Source of the DNA: Gyrodactylus bullatarudis
Taxonomy: Eukaryota > Platyhelminthes > Monogenea > Gyrodactylidea > Gyrodactylidae
Direction: 5' to 3'
Length of the DNA: 64,000 bases
Assembly: GCA_012064415.1 (NCBI GenBank)
Contig: SSNU01000186.1
Location: 156,385-220,384 of the forward strand
Shown here: positions 21,168 to 34,099 of the stretch, piece after piece
Layout: each line of letters begins with the position of its first letter
Numbering within the stretch: position 1 is the first letter of the stretch
The notes under the pieces: model-generated
The model's database searches: none
What the model was told of the DNA's origin: nothing
What the model saw: the letters and a program-made list of their open reading frames with translations, nothing else
Position numbers and translations under genes: made by a program

Positions 21168-21384
21168 ATTTTCTGATGACGAAATTTTCTTTACGAGGAA
21201 TTAGAAGTCGAGTGAATATTTAGTGAGAAAGAACCAATAAGAGGAATTTGCATATGCTCAGAAATTTAATATAAATATCAAGCCGGTGTAATAGTCTGAT
21301 GAGATCCGGGGAAATATAAGCTGAATCACTAAATATTCACTCGACTTCTAATTCCTCATGAAGATATCTTCGTCATCAGAAAAT
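21168..21384. mobile_element. Short PLE derivative B with inverted arms
   Basis: Arms at 21168-21223 and 21326-21384 are inverted copies ending in 'attttctgatgac' / 'gtcatcagaaaat'. Between them is a segment shared with derivative A (accaat.agagga and agccggtgtaa.agtctgatgag). It has no ORF. The left arm stops matching within 2 nt of the predicted cleavage site of the hammerhead-like motif. Confidence 0.65.
21286..21340 (+). ncRNA. Hammerhead-like motif in PLE derivative B
   Basis: CTGATGA (21296-21302), 8 nt (GATCCGGG), GAAA (21311-21314), a short stem III region, and C21327 as residue 17. AGT/ACT forms the inner stem I, and GTG/CAC can pair beyond an internal loop, as in derivative A. The stem-II segment cannot close with a G-C pair here, so this copy is probably inactive. 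Confidence 0.4.
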
Positions 21385-22887
21385 ATTTTAGAAGAAACTC
21401 GGCATTATTTTCCACAAAATGATAATTCAAATGAAATAATTGAAATTTTTGTAAAAAATTCCAACATTATCACAGCCAGTTTTAACACAAGATATAGAAA
21501 AATTTGAGAAAAATGCATAATTTTAAAGAAACACATCCTTTCGTCTCAAGTCTCTGATCAAGAGAGGTGTTCTTTTGTTTTTTTGAATTCAAAGTTACAA
21601 CTCTGAAAATTTTACCCTCAGATCCATTCGGGTGAATGAAATCGTCAACCTTTGATCGTTGATGAAACAGATCATTAGCTGCTACAACTGCACAACAACA
21701 AAATCAGGAAATTCATTTGAATAATTCAGGGGTATAGAACTTTCATCGATCTGCCTGCTTTTTATTTCATTGTAAAAAAAGTGTCTTGTGGAATAACTAA
21801 CTTTCATTGCTTTTTTCTGGTCGCACAACTAATAATTAAAACTTTTCTCACTGTTTTAATTTTCTTTTCAATCACATCTGTGCCTAATCTACTATTTTTC
21901 ATTCTCTAGCCTCAAGAGTAAGAGTAACTACAGCATAACCTCATCAGGATGCCACCTTAATTTTGATAAGTATCTATCTTATTAATATAAATCAGAGATT
22001 CTGAAGAGTAAGAGAATCAATTTTTCAATCATTAGTTCTTGGAATTCTTGATAATTTAAAAAAGAAATAAGTCTTAGCATTAAACAAAGTGTAGTTCTTT
22101 CAGAGATAATTATAAGTTTTTAATCAATTCTTTAAGAATAATATTTTTTCAAAATCCTTCCAACATCATGAAAAACTTCTTTAGTTTACATTGTAAACTT
22201 TACAATAGAAGATTAAGTATTAAAGAAAAATTCGAAACTTTTTTATCATATTTTTATATAAATTTGATGAATAAAACCATCTATTCTAAATAGGGAAATT
22301 TGATCTACTTTTTTTCCAATGGTGAAAGTGTTACTCATAATATCTGGTTTGTAACTTTCAAGATTATTTATGAGAAGCTTACTCTAATGTACACAATCTC
22401 TATATGTAATAAAATAAAAATTATGATTCTATAAGAGAGATACTTTTATAATTCGATTGAAAAATTTTATCTTAAACAATTCACGAGAATATTGAATTAT
22501 AATTCTTGTACTACTATATTTTAAATAAAAGTGAATAAAGGATGATACAAAAGTTTAATTCTCACCATGTTAAAAAAGTGGGAAGCAAAAAGAGAAACAA
22601 GATTAGCAAAGTCTCAGAGGGAGATTTACTCAATCTACCCCAATTTATCATACATTCAAAAATTACGAGTACCAGCAATGATTTTTATTCGTACGACTTT
22701 TGAGTTATAAAACAACAAGACTATATTTTCACAATCTAACAACCAAGTAGGCTGGTCTCTTAATGTCATTTAACTCAAATACTGACAATCTTAATGTTGA
22801 AAAAGAAAAGATCTAGTCCAATGGGGAATTTTTTCGTCAAAGTTACAATGAATATACTTTTAAGTAGAAAGATGATAATAAAATTAC
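21385..22887. other. Intergenic; may hold the unfound last exon of the WIPI gene
   Basis: No gene could be supported. The WIPI gene on the minus strand ends in phase 1 at 22888, so its last coding exon(s), about 35 residues by comparison with the family, should lie at lower coordinates. I looked for a codon pattern like DGSYYKF and did not find it. Confidence 0.35.
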
Positions 22888-24457
22888 CTATGATTGTGTC
22901 AACTTCATGAGGGCTAAAGGCACATATTGACTTATGGGAATGGTCTAGGTGAATCCGAACACAACTGGTTATCACTTTAACAGGACTGAAATAGTTTGGC
23001 AAGAAATTTGATGCTGACAATCTTTACAAAAGAGGAATTTGATTAATTCAAAGTAGAAAAAGACATCGATCAATAAATGAAGCATTTTCAAGATATTCCA
23101 ATACTCAATTTTCTAGACAAAAAAATGCATTTTTTGATCTAGGTAAATTATCGAAATTCATCTCAACTATTTGAATGGATTGATTATAAATGAATATCGA
23201 ACAGAGACCAGATCCTGATCAAAACACGTGAATAAAATCAGATAAAATTCAGTTGGTATGTAAAACAGAGGGATGTCAAGTCTTATTAAGAGATTAATTT
23301 AATAAAAATTCCTTCCTATTATACTATTCCTATAGCCAACGTAATAGGAAATGTTACAATTATAAATAGTAAAGCTGTTTGATCTACACTCAGTTCCTCT
23401 CTACAACAAGTTGACTCACACGATAGTCTTTTGGAGGGAAGATGGAGAGTTGGCGTGTTGATATCCTATACAACCAATGGATGAGGAGGAACTACATCCA
23501 GTCGTCTCGGCCTCCTTATGTGGACTATCTGTGTTGGAAGAACTGTTTAAATCAAAAATATGGATAGTGCAATGATCACTAGTCGCACAAATTAAATTTG
23601 ACGTGGAATTGAAACAAATATTTGTTATCGAGGCAAGATAGGACCCTCGTCTGAGGAAATACTGAATTTCACATGATTTTGTGTCAAATATCCTGATTAA
23701 TGTGCCACGCGAACTAGCTGTGGCTAATAGAGTTCCAGAATCATTTAAAGATAAAGCTACAAGAGCATTTTCATGCGCTGCAATACAACGAGGCGGAGGG
23801 CGGTTTTGTGGATTACTATTTTTCAAGCTGGAATTTTGTACAACATGTGCAATTATAACTGCACCTTTGGTCATACTTGGATAAGCAATTATGGGATTCG
23901 TTTTTGATTGGCATACTGCAATAATTCCAAGGGGATTCTCAAATGTTTCCGCGGAATACAAGAGTTCTGGTTTATTACCAAATGTATAAACACTAATACT
24001 ATTCTTGAATACAATTATAATTCTATAATTGGTTAGATAATCTCTTTCAATAATTACCTGTCACTCTTGAGTTTAATTGCTTTGATTTCTGACTTGAAAT
24101 TCATCTGGAGAATAAAGTTTCGGATGTCACCTTCCCATAAATTGAACTTGGTAGTGGGTATCACTGGTCGTTTTCCTCCACCTAGAATACCAACAAAACT
24201 TGTCCTGAAAAGCATTTCGACATATCCAACTCCACCACAATTGGAATTATCAAAATCTGGAAATATTTTAGCGTAAGACTTACGACTACGCATATATTCT
24301 TTCAAAGGATCCAGATTGTATATTCTAAAACCATTATTAAGGCCGACACTGAAGCATTCTCATGGATGAATTGATAGAAATTACCATTGTTTTGGTTGAA
24401 TCCTACGAACAGAATGCTATTTATAGGGTTTTCATTGGGCGAAAGTCTCAAAGTCAT
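22888..24457 (-). CDS. WDR45B: WIPI3/WDR45B-like PROPPIN (autophagy beta-propeller), 3' end not found
   Basis: Minus-strand exons: 24385-24457, 24058-24358, 23420-24022 and 22888-23021 (370 residues plus one base). The protein follows human WDR45B almost block by block: GFNQNNECFSVG, GFRIYNLDPLKE, GGVGYVEMLFR, GGGKRP, GTLIRIFDT and the diagnostic LRRG, which binds phosphoinositides at the autophagosome. Exon 4 gives SASNFLPNYFSP and ICAF, where the family has SASFLPKYFSS and ICAF. The first two introns are only 26 and 35 nt, and homology on both sides fixes them. The gene starts 149 bp from DOT1L in the opposite direction. It could be WDR45 rather than WDR45B, but GGVG.VEMLFR favours the latter. 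Confidence 0.9.
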
Positions 24458-24606
24458 TTTTTTATTAGGTTAATAATATTAACATTTTTCGAATAAATAT
24501 ATTATTTAAACAACAGACATGAATCATGGACTTTTTAACTTGTTTAAATTGACAATAATTCTAATCAACATTATGATGCTTAGGTAGAGCAAAACAAATT
24601 TTTTTA
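24458..24606. promoter_or_regulatory. Shared promoter between WDR45B-like and DOT1L genes
   Basis: Only 149 bp separate the two divergent start codons, so both promoters and 5' leaders must lie here or overlap the other gene. The sequence is AT-rich and has no clear TATA box at the right distance on either side. Confidence 0.5.
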
Positions 24607-27600
24607 ATGTCTGAGTCCCTCTCCATCCATATAAATAGCCCTTCATGTGACATTAATCTTGATTTCCATTGTCCTATATCCAAGGTAGTTTATTCTTTTT
24701 TGATCATTATTTTAGGCTGAAAAAGCAAGAGATGAAAATTACATAATTGTTGAACTTATAAGATGGATTATTGACGATATTGATGAGTTGAAGGACAGTA
24801 AAATTCTCTCAGACGCCCTCAAAATTGTCGATTATTCCTCATTTAATTCAGTGAAAAATTTGTCAGATACTTATAACTTGGTCATTAACGAGTTGAAGCA
24901 TAAATGGCAAACGAATTCCTTAAAACCTTCTTCATTTGGAGAAAGAGCAAAAGTTCCTTTACTAAAGTTCATAATCGCTCAGTGTTATAATAGAGCTGTT
25001 CGTGAACCTGAAAAATTAAATCAATACCCACCATTCTCAGCACAAGTGTATGGCGAAACAAGTTTTGAATTAGTTCTAAATATTCTTGATGCTGTTAAAC
25101 TACTGCCTCATGAAACTTTTATAGATTTGGGCAGTGGAGTTGGTCAAGTAGTACTTCAAATAGCTGCTCTTGCAGATATAAAGTTGTGTTATGGCATTGA
25201 AAAAGCGGAATATCCAGCCACTTGTGCCAGTCGTTTGGAGAAAGAGTTTAGAATCTGGATGGATTTCTTTGCAAAAAGATATTCACCCTTTACCATAGTC
25301 AAGGGAGACTTTCTTACTAGCTCCATCCATGAATACATTATATCAGCTGATGTTATATTTGCAAACAATTTTGCTTTTGGCCCAGAAGTTGACCATCAGT
25401 TGAAGTTGAAATTTCAAAACCTAAAAGAAGGCACACGGATTATCTCATCGAAAGCATTTTGTCCACTAAACTTTAGAATTAGTGATCGTAATCTTGGAGG
25501 TTAGTCTTTCAATTTCAACTTTGAATGATTGATAAATTTTTAATATTTTTTCCTTTTAAAGATATCGGCTCTATCATGCATGTTACGACACTTTCTGCCA
25601 TCTCCAATGCTGTTTCATGGACAGATAAACCTTTTAGCTACTTTATCCATACGATTGACAGAAAAATTGTAAGTTAATTTAAGAAGGATTTCTTTAAATG
25701 ATTCTATAATGAGTTTTACTTTTAGCTTGAGGATTACTTTTATCGATCCAAAAATCCAAAGCTGCGTGGAGAAGCTGAGGGAACTGTAAATAATAATAAT
25801 AATAATAATGGGAGTAAACGAGAAAGAAGTCGCCGAGGAAACTCCAATCCTGTTGGCGATGTTAGATCACTTAGGAAATCTCTACTTCTTCGCAAAAAGA
25901 GCCATAAAATCCAAAGAAAACGTACTGCAAGCGCCAAACCAGCACTACTCAAAGAAAATAATGTCCTAACTGAAGAAGATATTCCTCTTGATGTTGGAAA
26001 CTATCAAAAGCCTCCTCGAAAGTCTTCTTCGTGTCATTCTGTAATTAGTACTCCGACAAATAGCTGTTCATCTTCTGATTTTGTGAATAACGAAAACGAT
26101 GAACATGAAAATCCAATCAACACTAACAATATAGCTAGTGTTAATCAGGCATCTTCAGAACGTTCTCGTCAATCTAAGCCGTTATCTGGTCAGTTGAAGG
26201 AAAAGGCAATGATCGACAAGGCATTTAAAAAGTCCACCAAAAGTGAAACGAAAAAAGCAGAAAAACGCAAATCCGTCTCCAGTCATCCTGAGGACCTTCT
26301 TCAACTTCATCAGCACACATCAAATTCAATTGACAAGTGGGTATCTTCTAATGAGGCAACTCCCAATGACACTCCATACAATGAACCAAGGCTAGTTAGT
26401 CCTGTTAACAAGTACCCTCGTGTTGACTTGAACTCCCTATCTGAGGCTAAAAACCATGCATCTAATAACAAGAATGACATCCTCAATGGATACAACAACC
26501 AATGTACCCCAATAGCTCTTCAACAGTATCTTGAACTCTGCAAAAATATGTTCATGTTGCATTTTAAAAATTCTCAGTCATTTGAATATGCCGAGAACCT
26601 GCGCCAGCAAATCCTCCAGGAAAGGGATCGAAATAATAAAATTAAGCAAAAATTGGAAAACTTTGAAAAGACCATCACCTCTTTGAATGAAGAGGGCGCT
26701 GATCTATTGAGAAAGTGTGCCTCTAAGTTGGGTATAAAGATTAGTCCTCCTGTCACATTCTTCACAGAGGCCCGGAAAATTATCAAGACCAGAACAAATC
26801 TGGAACAGAGGATAGAAAATATGATCTCAGAAATAAACGAGCTGAACATGGCCAATAGTCAGTTGAAGAACGAGGCCTTGAATAAACACAAAGTTTCCCT
26901 AAATCCATATCCGCCAATATCCGCCTCTGTCATGCATCACCCAAGTGTTGACTCAGATAATAGTTTTATTCAGCCAATAAGACCTGGAGTTAGTCAGGCC
27001 AAACTTGATCTAGTCAACAGTACGTTTTTTTCACATTTACAAAAGGTTTTCCATTTTGGATTTGAATTCTTTATCAGATTAGGTTATTTACACACTGTAC
27101 TTTTCTAAAATTTTATAGATTCTAATGTAAAAGCAGTCTAATTAGATTTATAAATTAAACCCATCATCCAATGTGCAAGAGTCTAAACTATAACCTTTCT
27201 AAGAAGAAATTTACCATCGAAGCTAGAGTCTAATTTTTTAAACCTTATTTTCGATACCTTACTTTCCCGATAGAAATATCAGTTGTAAGCATTGTTGTAT
27301 TTTCTATTGTTTAAAAGTCCTACATCAAGTCAAGCATAACTATGAAATTCATTGATTTACTATGTCGATGGGAGATTATAGAAAAGATGGGTATTACCAT
27401 ACCGAGTAGTAAGAGTTTTTTTGAAAAAAAAACAAATTTCACATAGGTTTATGTTGACTTTAACATCAAATATATTTCATCTCTCCTAGACTCTATCGAA
27501 TTCTCTTGTCCTCCTGAACTGAGTCCTCTTACTAAAAACTCAAAGTATCCAACATCTCAGAAAAGCCAACAGAACACTCCAAAGTCTGACTGTCAGATCT

Positions 27601-29003
27601 TGAATGATTCACAGATACCACCTCCCCCGGAATTATCTGCCATGATGAATGCTTCACCTACGAAACATTCTTCCCCTGAAAAGGTTGGATGCAAGAAAAA
27701 ATCCATGCACTCTTCCCTCCAGGATATAATTACTGAGGAAATATCACCAGAAGTTATAGAAATATCCAACACTTCAATTCAATCAGGTTAGTCCTTCCTC
27801 ATTGATCATTCATTCACCAACATGTATGAGTGAGAAAAAAGTTCTCTCTGATCTTCTCTGTATGATATAAAATTTACTCTACAAATAATCAAAAATTTAT
27901 TTCTTGTCTAGTCTCATTTAGCCATCATTCATTTGACACAATAAAAAAATGTCTAAGCGCCTGTCTCTTGAAAAAAGGACATCTTAGGTCTGATAAGGCA
28001 GGCATGTTAAAGATTCAAAATCATCACATTGTACAGTCCTTTTTTTAAAACATTTCCAAGCCCAAGATAAAATCTCATTTCATCCTCATAGGTTCATTTC
28101 CTTTTTTTCTTCTCTCAGGAATGAAAGGAAAATTATTTTGCAAATTAAAGCTAGCTAGCTTATATGAAGATGAATTTTGTAAATGCCCAAATTTTCCACT
28201 TTTTCAGCGTTTGAGTTCAAAATTTTTTAATGATCTAAAGCAATGAAATGCTGATATTTGAGATCAAAATTTAATAAAGAATTCGAATTTGCCTAAAAAA
28301 GTTTACAGAACTTCGTCATCATTGTGGGAAATCGAACCATTTGAATTTTTTCATTATCAAATTCGAATTCTTCGTCTTATGATGAGATTTGAAAATGTAC
28401 AAATTCGGCGCATTTTCACAATTACCTAAATTTGACCAGATAAAATCTATTTCAACTAGTAATAGGTTCATTTTGTTATTGAATTCAAAGAATAAATTTG
28501 CTTTTCGAAAAGAAAAATTCAGTTTTTTTGTAAAAATAGTAAATTCGCATCTCCTTAAATTCTACACGCATATACTTTTGGTGATTAAGAAAAAAGAAAT
28601 TTTTTCGGTCGATACTCATTTCAGATTTATTTTTGGATTTTTAGTTTCTTAAAATTTTCAACTAAAATCCTTTCCAATACATCGGTCAATAGAAAAGCAA
28701 ATGAGAATTTGGTTGCTTTTGTCTCCAAGTTATTTCAGTAATTTTCATGTTAACTTCTCATAGCCATTTCAAAGATTGAGTAAGAATGATGAAATTCCTT
28801 CAATTCTTTCATGTTTCCTTTTTTCTCCGCTAGATCTCCCAGAATTGGCCAAGGAGGCTCTGAATCCAGCTTCTCCGTTGACCAAGTCAAGTCAAGATAC
28901 TGCTGACTCAACTCCACCTCCACCCTCTCTTGAACATTGTCTACCTCCACGAAAACGTCATTGGGAATCACAATTGAAGCAATCAGCCACAGCTGGCTTC
29001 TAA
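24607..29003 (+). CDS. DOT1L: DOT1L histone H3 lysine-79 methyltransferase
   Basis: Six exons: 24607-24684, 24716-25499, 25562-25668, 25726-27019, 27490-27786 and 28834-29003 (909 aa, all phases agree). The N-terminal half is the DOT1 fold: VYGETSF, the SAM-binding DLGSGVGQ (about 163-170), the acidic EKA (E188) and NNFAFGPEVDHQL (from 243), nearly the same numbering as human. It then has ILEDYF and KNPKLR, a polyasparagine run from an AAT microsatellite, a basic segment (RKKSHKIQRKR) that probably binds nucleosomes, and a coiled coil (about 490-610), as in human DOT1L. The enzyme sets H3K79 methylation on transcribed chromatin. Intron 1 is 31 nt. The last intron carries a dispersed repeat copy. 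It converges with foxQ2. An AATAAA at 29266-29271 may be its poly(A) signal. Confidence 0.95.
28200..28290 (-). repeat. Dispersed repeat in DOT1L intron 5
   Basis: The reverse complement matches the direct copies at about 7980-8100 and 9180-9275 ('aaattttgat.t.aaat' and 'agcatt.cattgctt.agat.at'). It is a non-coding interspersed repeat. Confidence 0.5.
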
Positions 29004-29684
29004 CAAATTCCCCCACCCATCTATCCACAATTATTATATCCCAATTTCTCATGTGCAAAATTGTGATCGAAAAAAACCACTGGTCCAGAATAATCCCCCC
29101 GATTGACCTCTGACCCACTCCACTTTATTATTCACTTATGTATCAGAATCTAGGAATTTTTTTATTTAGATCTTTTTTTAAGAATTTTTACAACAAAATT
29201 TTATTTCTACTACTGTTTATACTACATCTAACTTTTGAGAGAGCCCAGCTCAAACAACACGTATGAATAAACGAGTATCATGATTCTAATGATACTATAC
29301 AATCAATCTTGTATAATGTAAATAATTATTAATTTATAACATAGAATGAAAAGTACATTTTTCCTTTTTTTCTGAACTTATTACTGTATCATTTCTATCA
29401 TTATTATTGTGTAACCTTATATATATGTATCATCATACCAATGAAAACCAATGAATGAAGCAAGACTAAAATAACAACTTTGATGAAAATTAAATAACAA
29501 AATATAGAAGTGAATATATAGGATTTATTCTTTTTTTTCTTGCCCAATGTCCAATTAAATACATACATATTCCCTCTCTGAATAATCACTCAAAACTTGA
29601 AATTCTCTTTTTTATCATCGCATATCTACTCACAAGTATATATACGATATATATATATCAAATAATAGTATTCAATGAATTTAG

Positions 29685-31139
29685 TTATCCCTGAATTGAA
29701 TCAGAGAGGAGATTCCGTATCATGAAATTGTTCCCACTGAAATTGGCCTCTTCACTACTAAAATCATGGATATTGGTATTTTCAAAAGAACTGTCGAAAA
29801 TATGATCGTCACTTGTATCTGATTCATGGCCCGTGGAAATGAGGCCGAGTGCTCGGTGGACTTTACGTTGAGCTCGTCTTCGCCTAAAGTCTCCACGGAT
29901 AAAATCACTCATATTGGCCGGATGTATTCCCCAGTAGTTTCCCTTTCCATTGGCTGACTTGCCTTAAAAATGGGTTATGCATTAGTAATCTCACCTAGTC
30001 ACGAGGAGAAAAATCTTGGCAAAAGAAATAAATACTAATGCGATGAATCAGTTTAGAGCAGCCAAAAATCATTTCAATTAAATCTACTTTTATCAATAAA
30101 ATATTTAGCTTTCAGATTAAGGATCCATTTGATAAATATAGATTCTTTGCAGCTGTTTCATTTGTTTCGTTCAAGAGTTCTTGAAATATTTACTTGATCA
30201 AGTCAGCCAACTATTGAAGAAGTTTAGATGAAATTCTATGAAGAATGCATTTCACTCAAATCATACCCCCTTCTAATGTTTGGCGTCAAGTGACACAATG
30301 GAACAGCTGCAAAGAATCAAATGGATTCTTAATCTCAGAAATGTTGCAGAATCCTTTAGTTCAAAAGCCTATGTAAACCTCAACTTTATGATAGGTTAGA
30401 TTCCTTAATCAAACAACTTAAAGTGATAAGTTTTAATAAGAGATTAGTTGTACTGGTTATAACTCAAAAAGGATATAAACTACATTTTCAAGGATCACTG
30501 ATCAGCATCAAGTTGGATTTAAACAGTGTGAGAAACCATGGTCATAATTGGCTTAGTGTAGTAAAAAAAAGTACTCAGATATCGATACACACATGGAGCA
30601 AATTTTTATCTCAATACAGGTTTTATTATGATTCACGATTTTTATTATGAATAAAACAGTACAGAAACTGAACACTCACCAACTTTGATAAAGCAATCAT
30701 TCAAGGATAAATTATGTCTAATGGAATTTCTCCAGCCCGGTCCTCTAGATCTAAAGTATGAGTAGTTATCCATGATCCATTGGTAAATGTCTGACAGGAC
30801 CATTCTCCTCTCTCCAGAACTAAGGATAGCCTTGGCAATAAGTCCAATATAACTAAAGCTCGGCTTTGTATTGTTATTATACTCTGTTATCGATGTTGAA
30901 ATGAATTCAGACGATTCATCATTGCCATCTTGAGCAGGTGCGGGTGTATTCTGTAAGACATCCAAACTGCCACCTTCACTCATCATATTCTCAACAAGGC
31001 TCCTTAGACTGCTTCTATTCTTAGACATCTTCTTGTCATTTTCTGCCGCGAGGTGTGATGCGAACCACACATGAAGGTTATTAAAGAGTTTAGAATTTTT
31101 GTTGAATACATTCATAACTACCATGGGATCATTGAACAT
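29685..31139 (-). CDS. foxQ2: FoxQ2 forkhead transcription factor
   Basis: Two exons, 30680-31139 and 29685-29962 (245 aa), joined in phase 1 at a GTGAGT donor. The forkhead domain starts at [15 protein letters not shown], continues through [20 protein letters not shown] (recognition helix) and, after the intron, [16 protein letters not shown] and [12 protein letters not shown]. The '[19 protein letters not shown]' wing is characteristic of FoxQ2 (Drosophila fd102C) and differs from the YWTLDP wing of most Fox classes. FoxQ2 acts in anterior and brain patterning. The first Met (31137-31139) may not be the true start: MSKNRSSLR about 37 codons downstream is an alternative. Confidence 0.88.
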
Positions 31140-32335
31140 AGCTTAGTTATTCTCTTGAATAACTCACCTCTCTCTTGTTCCTTCTCTTTTATCCCTCAAA
31201 TGTATTTGCATAATTTCCTGATTTGCGTATTCTGTTTGTTTATTACGAGTAGGGAATGGATTAGCCAATCAGAGGACAGGAATATATTAGCGAAAACCAC
31301 TACCCCCTCTTCTTAACTCTCCTTGTATATTGTACAATGTACATATCCTCAATTTTGTGCATAAAAATAACTTGCATCAAGAATGCATACATAACTGTAG
31401 TGTGTAAAGACCAAAGATTCCTTGAAAAAAATTTATTTATCCCCATGGGCGGTCCCAGTTGTTCTCAACTCTCCCCCTAAAGGTAAAAGAGTGATTTATT
31501 CTCACCTAGCATTGTCTTTATGTGTGTGTGGGTGTGTTATTGTTGATTAAATACATACTATTTACTAGGATAAAATTTGGTTTCCTTCCAAATGAAAATT
31601 CAACTTAAACTACAATTCCCCAAATGATTTTCTTCCCCTAATTTACCCCTTGTATATAAATGGACTGGTAGAAAATTTCCAAAACTACTAAAACGGCCTA
31701 TCGATATGATAAAATTAACCGTCAAGTATTTCAACATCATATCGCCAAGTTTCTTTTAATATAGTAGTTCTGTAATAGGATAAACAAAATTTTCAAATAA
31801 AAAACCTTTTTAAGTCTCAAAACAATTCAATTTTGCAACTACACTAGGAGAAATAATGTCAATTCATGTTAAAATCATGAAGATAAAAATAGTAATTTTG
31901 GAAAGTTTCATCAAAGTATTGTACTGATAGAAATTAAAACTCAAAATCAAAACAATAATTTTAATGTTTTCTTGTTTAGCTTATCGAATGAAACTAGGGA
32001 AAAAAGCATAAAGGGTACTTAATCGCCATAGATTGGCTAATGAATATTCAATAAAATTAACCCCCCCATTATTAACATTATAGGAAACAAAAAAACATGA
32101 TACTTGGATACTTGTTATTCTCAAAGTCTAAAAAGTCAAAAGGAAAAAAGTTTTTGAAAAATCATAAAGTTACAAATGAACCTTTTTTGTTGATTTCAAA
32201 ATAAGAGCTCCAATTAGAAATTATGAATTATTAGTATTTGTTAAATTTAGGTTTTGCAAAATTATTTTTTCGAAAATTTATAAATTTTTCAGGTCTAGTT
32301 CGTAGAAGGAAAATTCAATTTTGTATTTGAACAAC
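31140..32335. other. Upstream region of foxQ2, no gene seen
   Basis: AT-rich, with no supportable coding frame. A short GT-rich run (tgtgtgtgtgggtgtg) lies near 31520-31535. Regulatory sequence for foxQ2 is likely but not recognisable. Confidence 0.4.
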
Positions 32336-33079
32336 CCAACTATTTCGATGAAGCTCATTCTATTTGCTGATTTTTTTTCAATCGTTCACTCGAAAGGGTA
32401 ATTATGACTGGATTTTTTTTGAGTTTTACAATTTTCAATTTCGAATTTTTTTATTTCTCTTTCATAAATTTGTATGAATACTATTGAATAGTCAAGTTCG
32501 TTTTTTAAATTCTTTCCTTTATGATAATTTCTTCTCCGTCATCATTGACCACAATGTCTCCTTATCGTAAAAAACGAAAAAAAGTTAAGAGTGAAAATTC
32601 TTCAACTATACACAATGAAGGCAAAGTATGGAGAGAATTTCCTGAGAAATCTAATGTCCATTATACAACACCAAGATCATGGATATCTGAACGACCAGCT
32701 CCAAATCCTCTCAACAAATTGTCGACTCTTTAGGTGATTTCATTGAAAAAAATATTCAAGCCACCTCAACTCAATGTAAAGAAATGATTCATTAAAAATT
32801 TCGTATTCCGGTGGCTATTTCTACGATACTTGTTGGTTTGACTATGAAATGTACTCTTTAAACGATATCAGAACTATGCCAGATTTTTTGCTTCTACCTT
32901 TTTTTCGTTTTTACTATTAGGAGAAATTGTGGTCAATGACTATTCATATTCATGAAAGAGAAATGTAAAAATACGAAATTGAAAATAGTAAAACTCAAAA
33001 AAATCCAGTCATAATTACCCTTTCGAGTGGACGATTGTAAAAAAATCAGCAACCAGAATGAGCTTTATCGAAATAGTTG
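32336..33079. mobile_element. Inverted-repeat element with a short basic ORF in one arm
   Basis: Arms at about 32336-32600 and 32880-33079 are imperfect inverted copies. Shared blocks include 'actatttcgat', 'cgaaagggtaattatgactgg', 'ttgaccacaat' and 'ctcct...gtaaaaa.cgaaaaaaa'. The left arm contains a 70-codon frame (32521-32733) with a basic stretch (YRKKRKKVKS). In the plan 'arm, spacer, arm' it resembles the PLE derivatives elsewhere here, but I see no RT, nuclease or hammerhead motif. Confidence 0.55.
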
Positions 33080-34099
33080 ATGCACTTTTAATTTATTTTC
33101 GATTTTGAAGATTTTCCATCGTTCTAAAATATAAAATTCTCTTATATACAGCTTCTCTTTGCCATAGTTGATATAAAGGCGAGAATCCTCATTTTTTCAA
33201 CTTTTGTTTGATCTTGTTGATTTGAAGCGGTATATCTTACTGATATTTGCTATGAGCATTCGAAAAGATTTAAATTTAGCCATCAAAGTTCTAAAAAATT
33301 GAGAATTTTGTATAAATCTTAAATTTCAATTATTTTCAAGGTTTACTGATTTTCTCAATTTCAATCAGTGTCCATTTTTTTAGAGGAGAAGTTAAAGGAA
33401 TCTTTTGTATAAAAGTTTCACTCCTCTCTAGAATGAATGACTTTTGCCAAGATTTTGAGCTTCATTTTGATATAAATAAAAAACTTGATTAACCAGGAAA
33501 TGAGAAAAAATAACAGAACCAACAGAGTTGGAGAGATTGACGTGTGTACTCTCTGATTCTTTCTTCACTGGAGATGTTTCAAGCTTGCATTCATCAAATA
33601 ATTATAATTATTCTACATGATGATAAGAGAGTATGGAGGGGGGGGGATGAAATTTTTGAAAAAATGTCTGGACAAGTTACTTCTTGAGAAGTATTAGAAG
33701 AAGTATCACAAGGAGGAAATGCACTCACTCTACATTTGAGTGAAAACCAAACTTGATTGTAGTTACTTTCTTCTTAATAGAGGGAAAAGTTTTGATTTCC
33801 TGAGAGAGAATTTATTTATTCTTTTGCTTTCCCAGTGAGAGGAGACAAAAAACATGAGTTTTTTTCTAAGCAATTTTGAGAATTTTTATTTGTTAGAAAA
33901 CAATCAACAGCTAATTTTCAATGGAAAAACTCAGAATTTGACGATATGAAGATAAAATGTCAATGTATTTCAACAAGAACTTGATAAACATGAGGCATTT
34001 ATTATAAAAACTAGATTTTATTGCCAAAGGATATCTAATGTAACATCATGCAGAGTAATCCTTCCTGTTTGGCCGAAGAAAGTTGATTTTTTTATAAAA
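33080..34099. other. Intergenic, no gene seen
   Basis: AT-rich sequence with no supportable frame. A run of nine G residues lies near 33638-33646. Confidence 0.4.
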
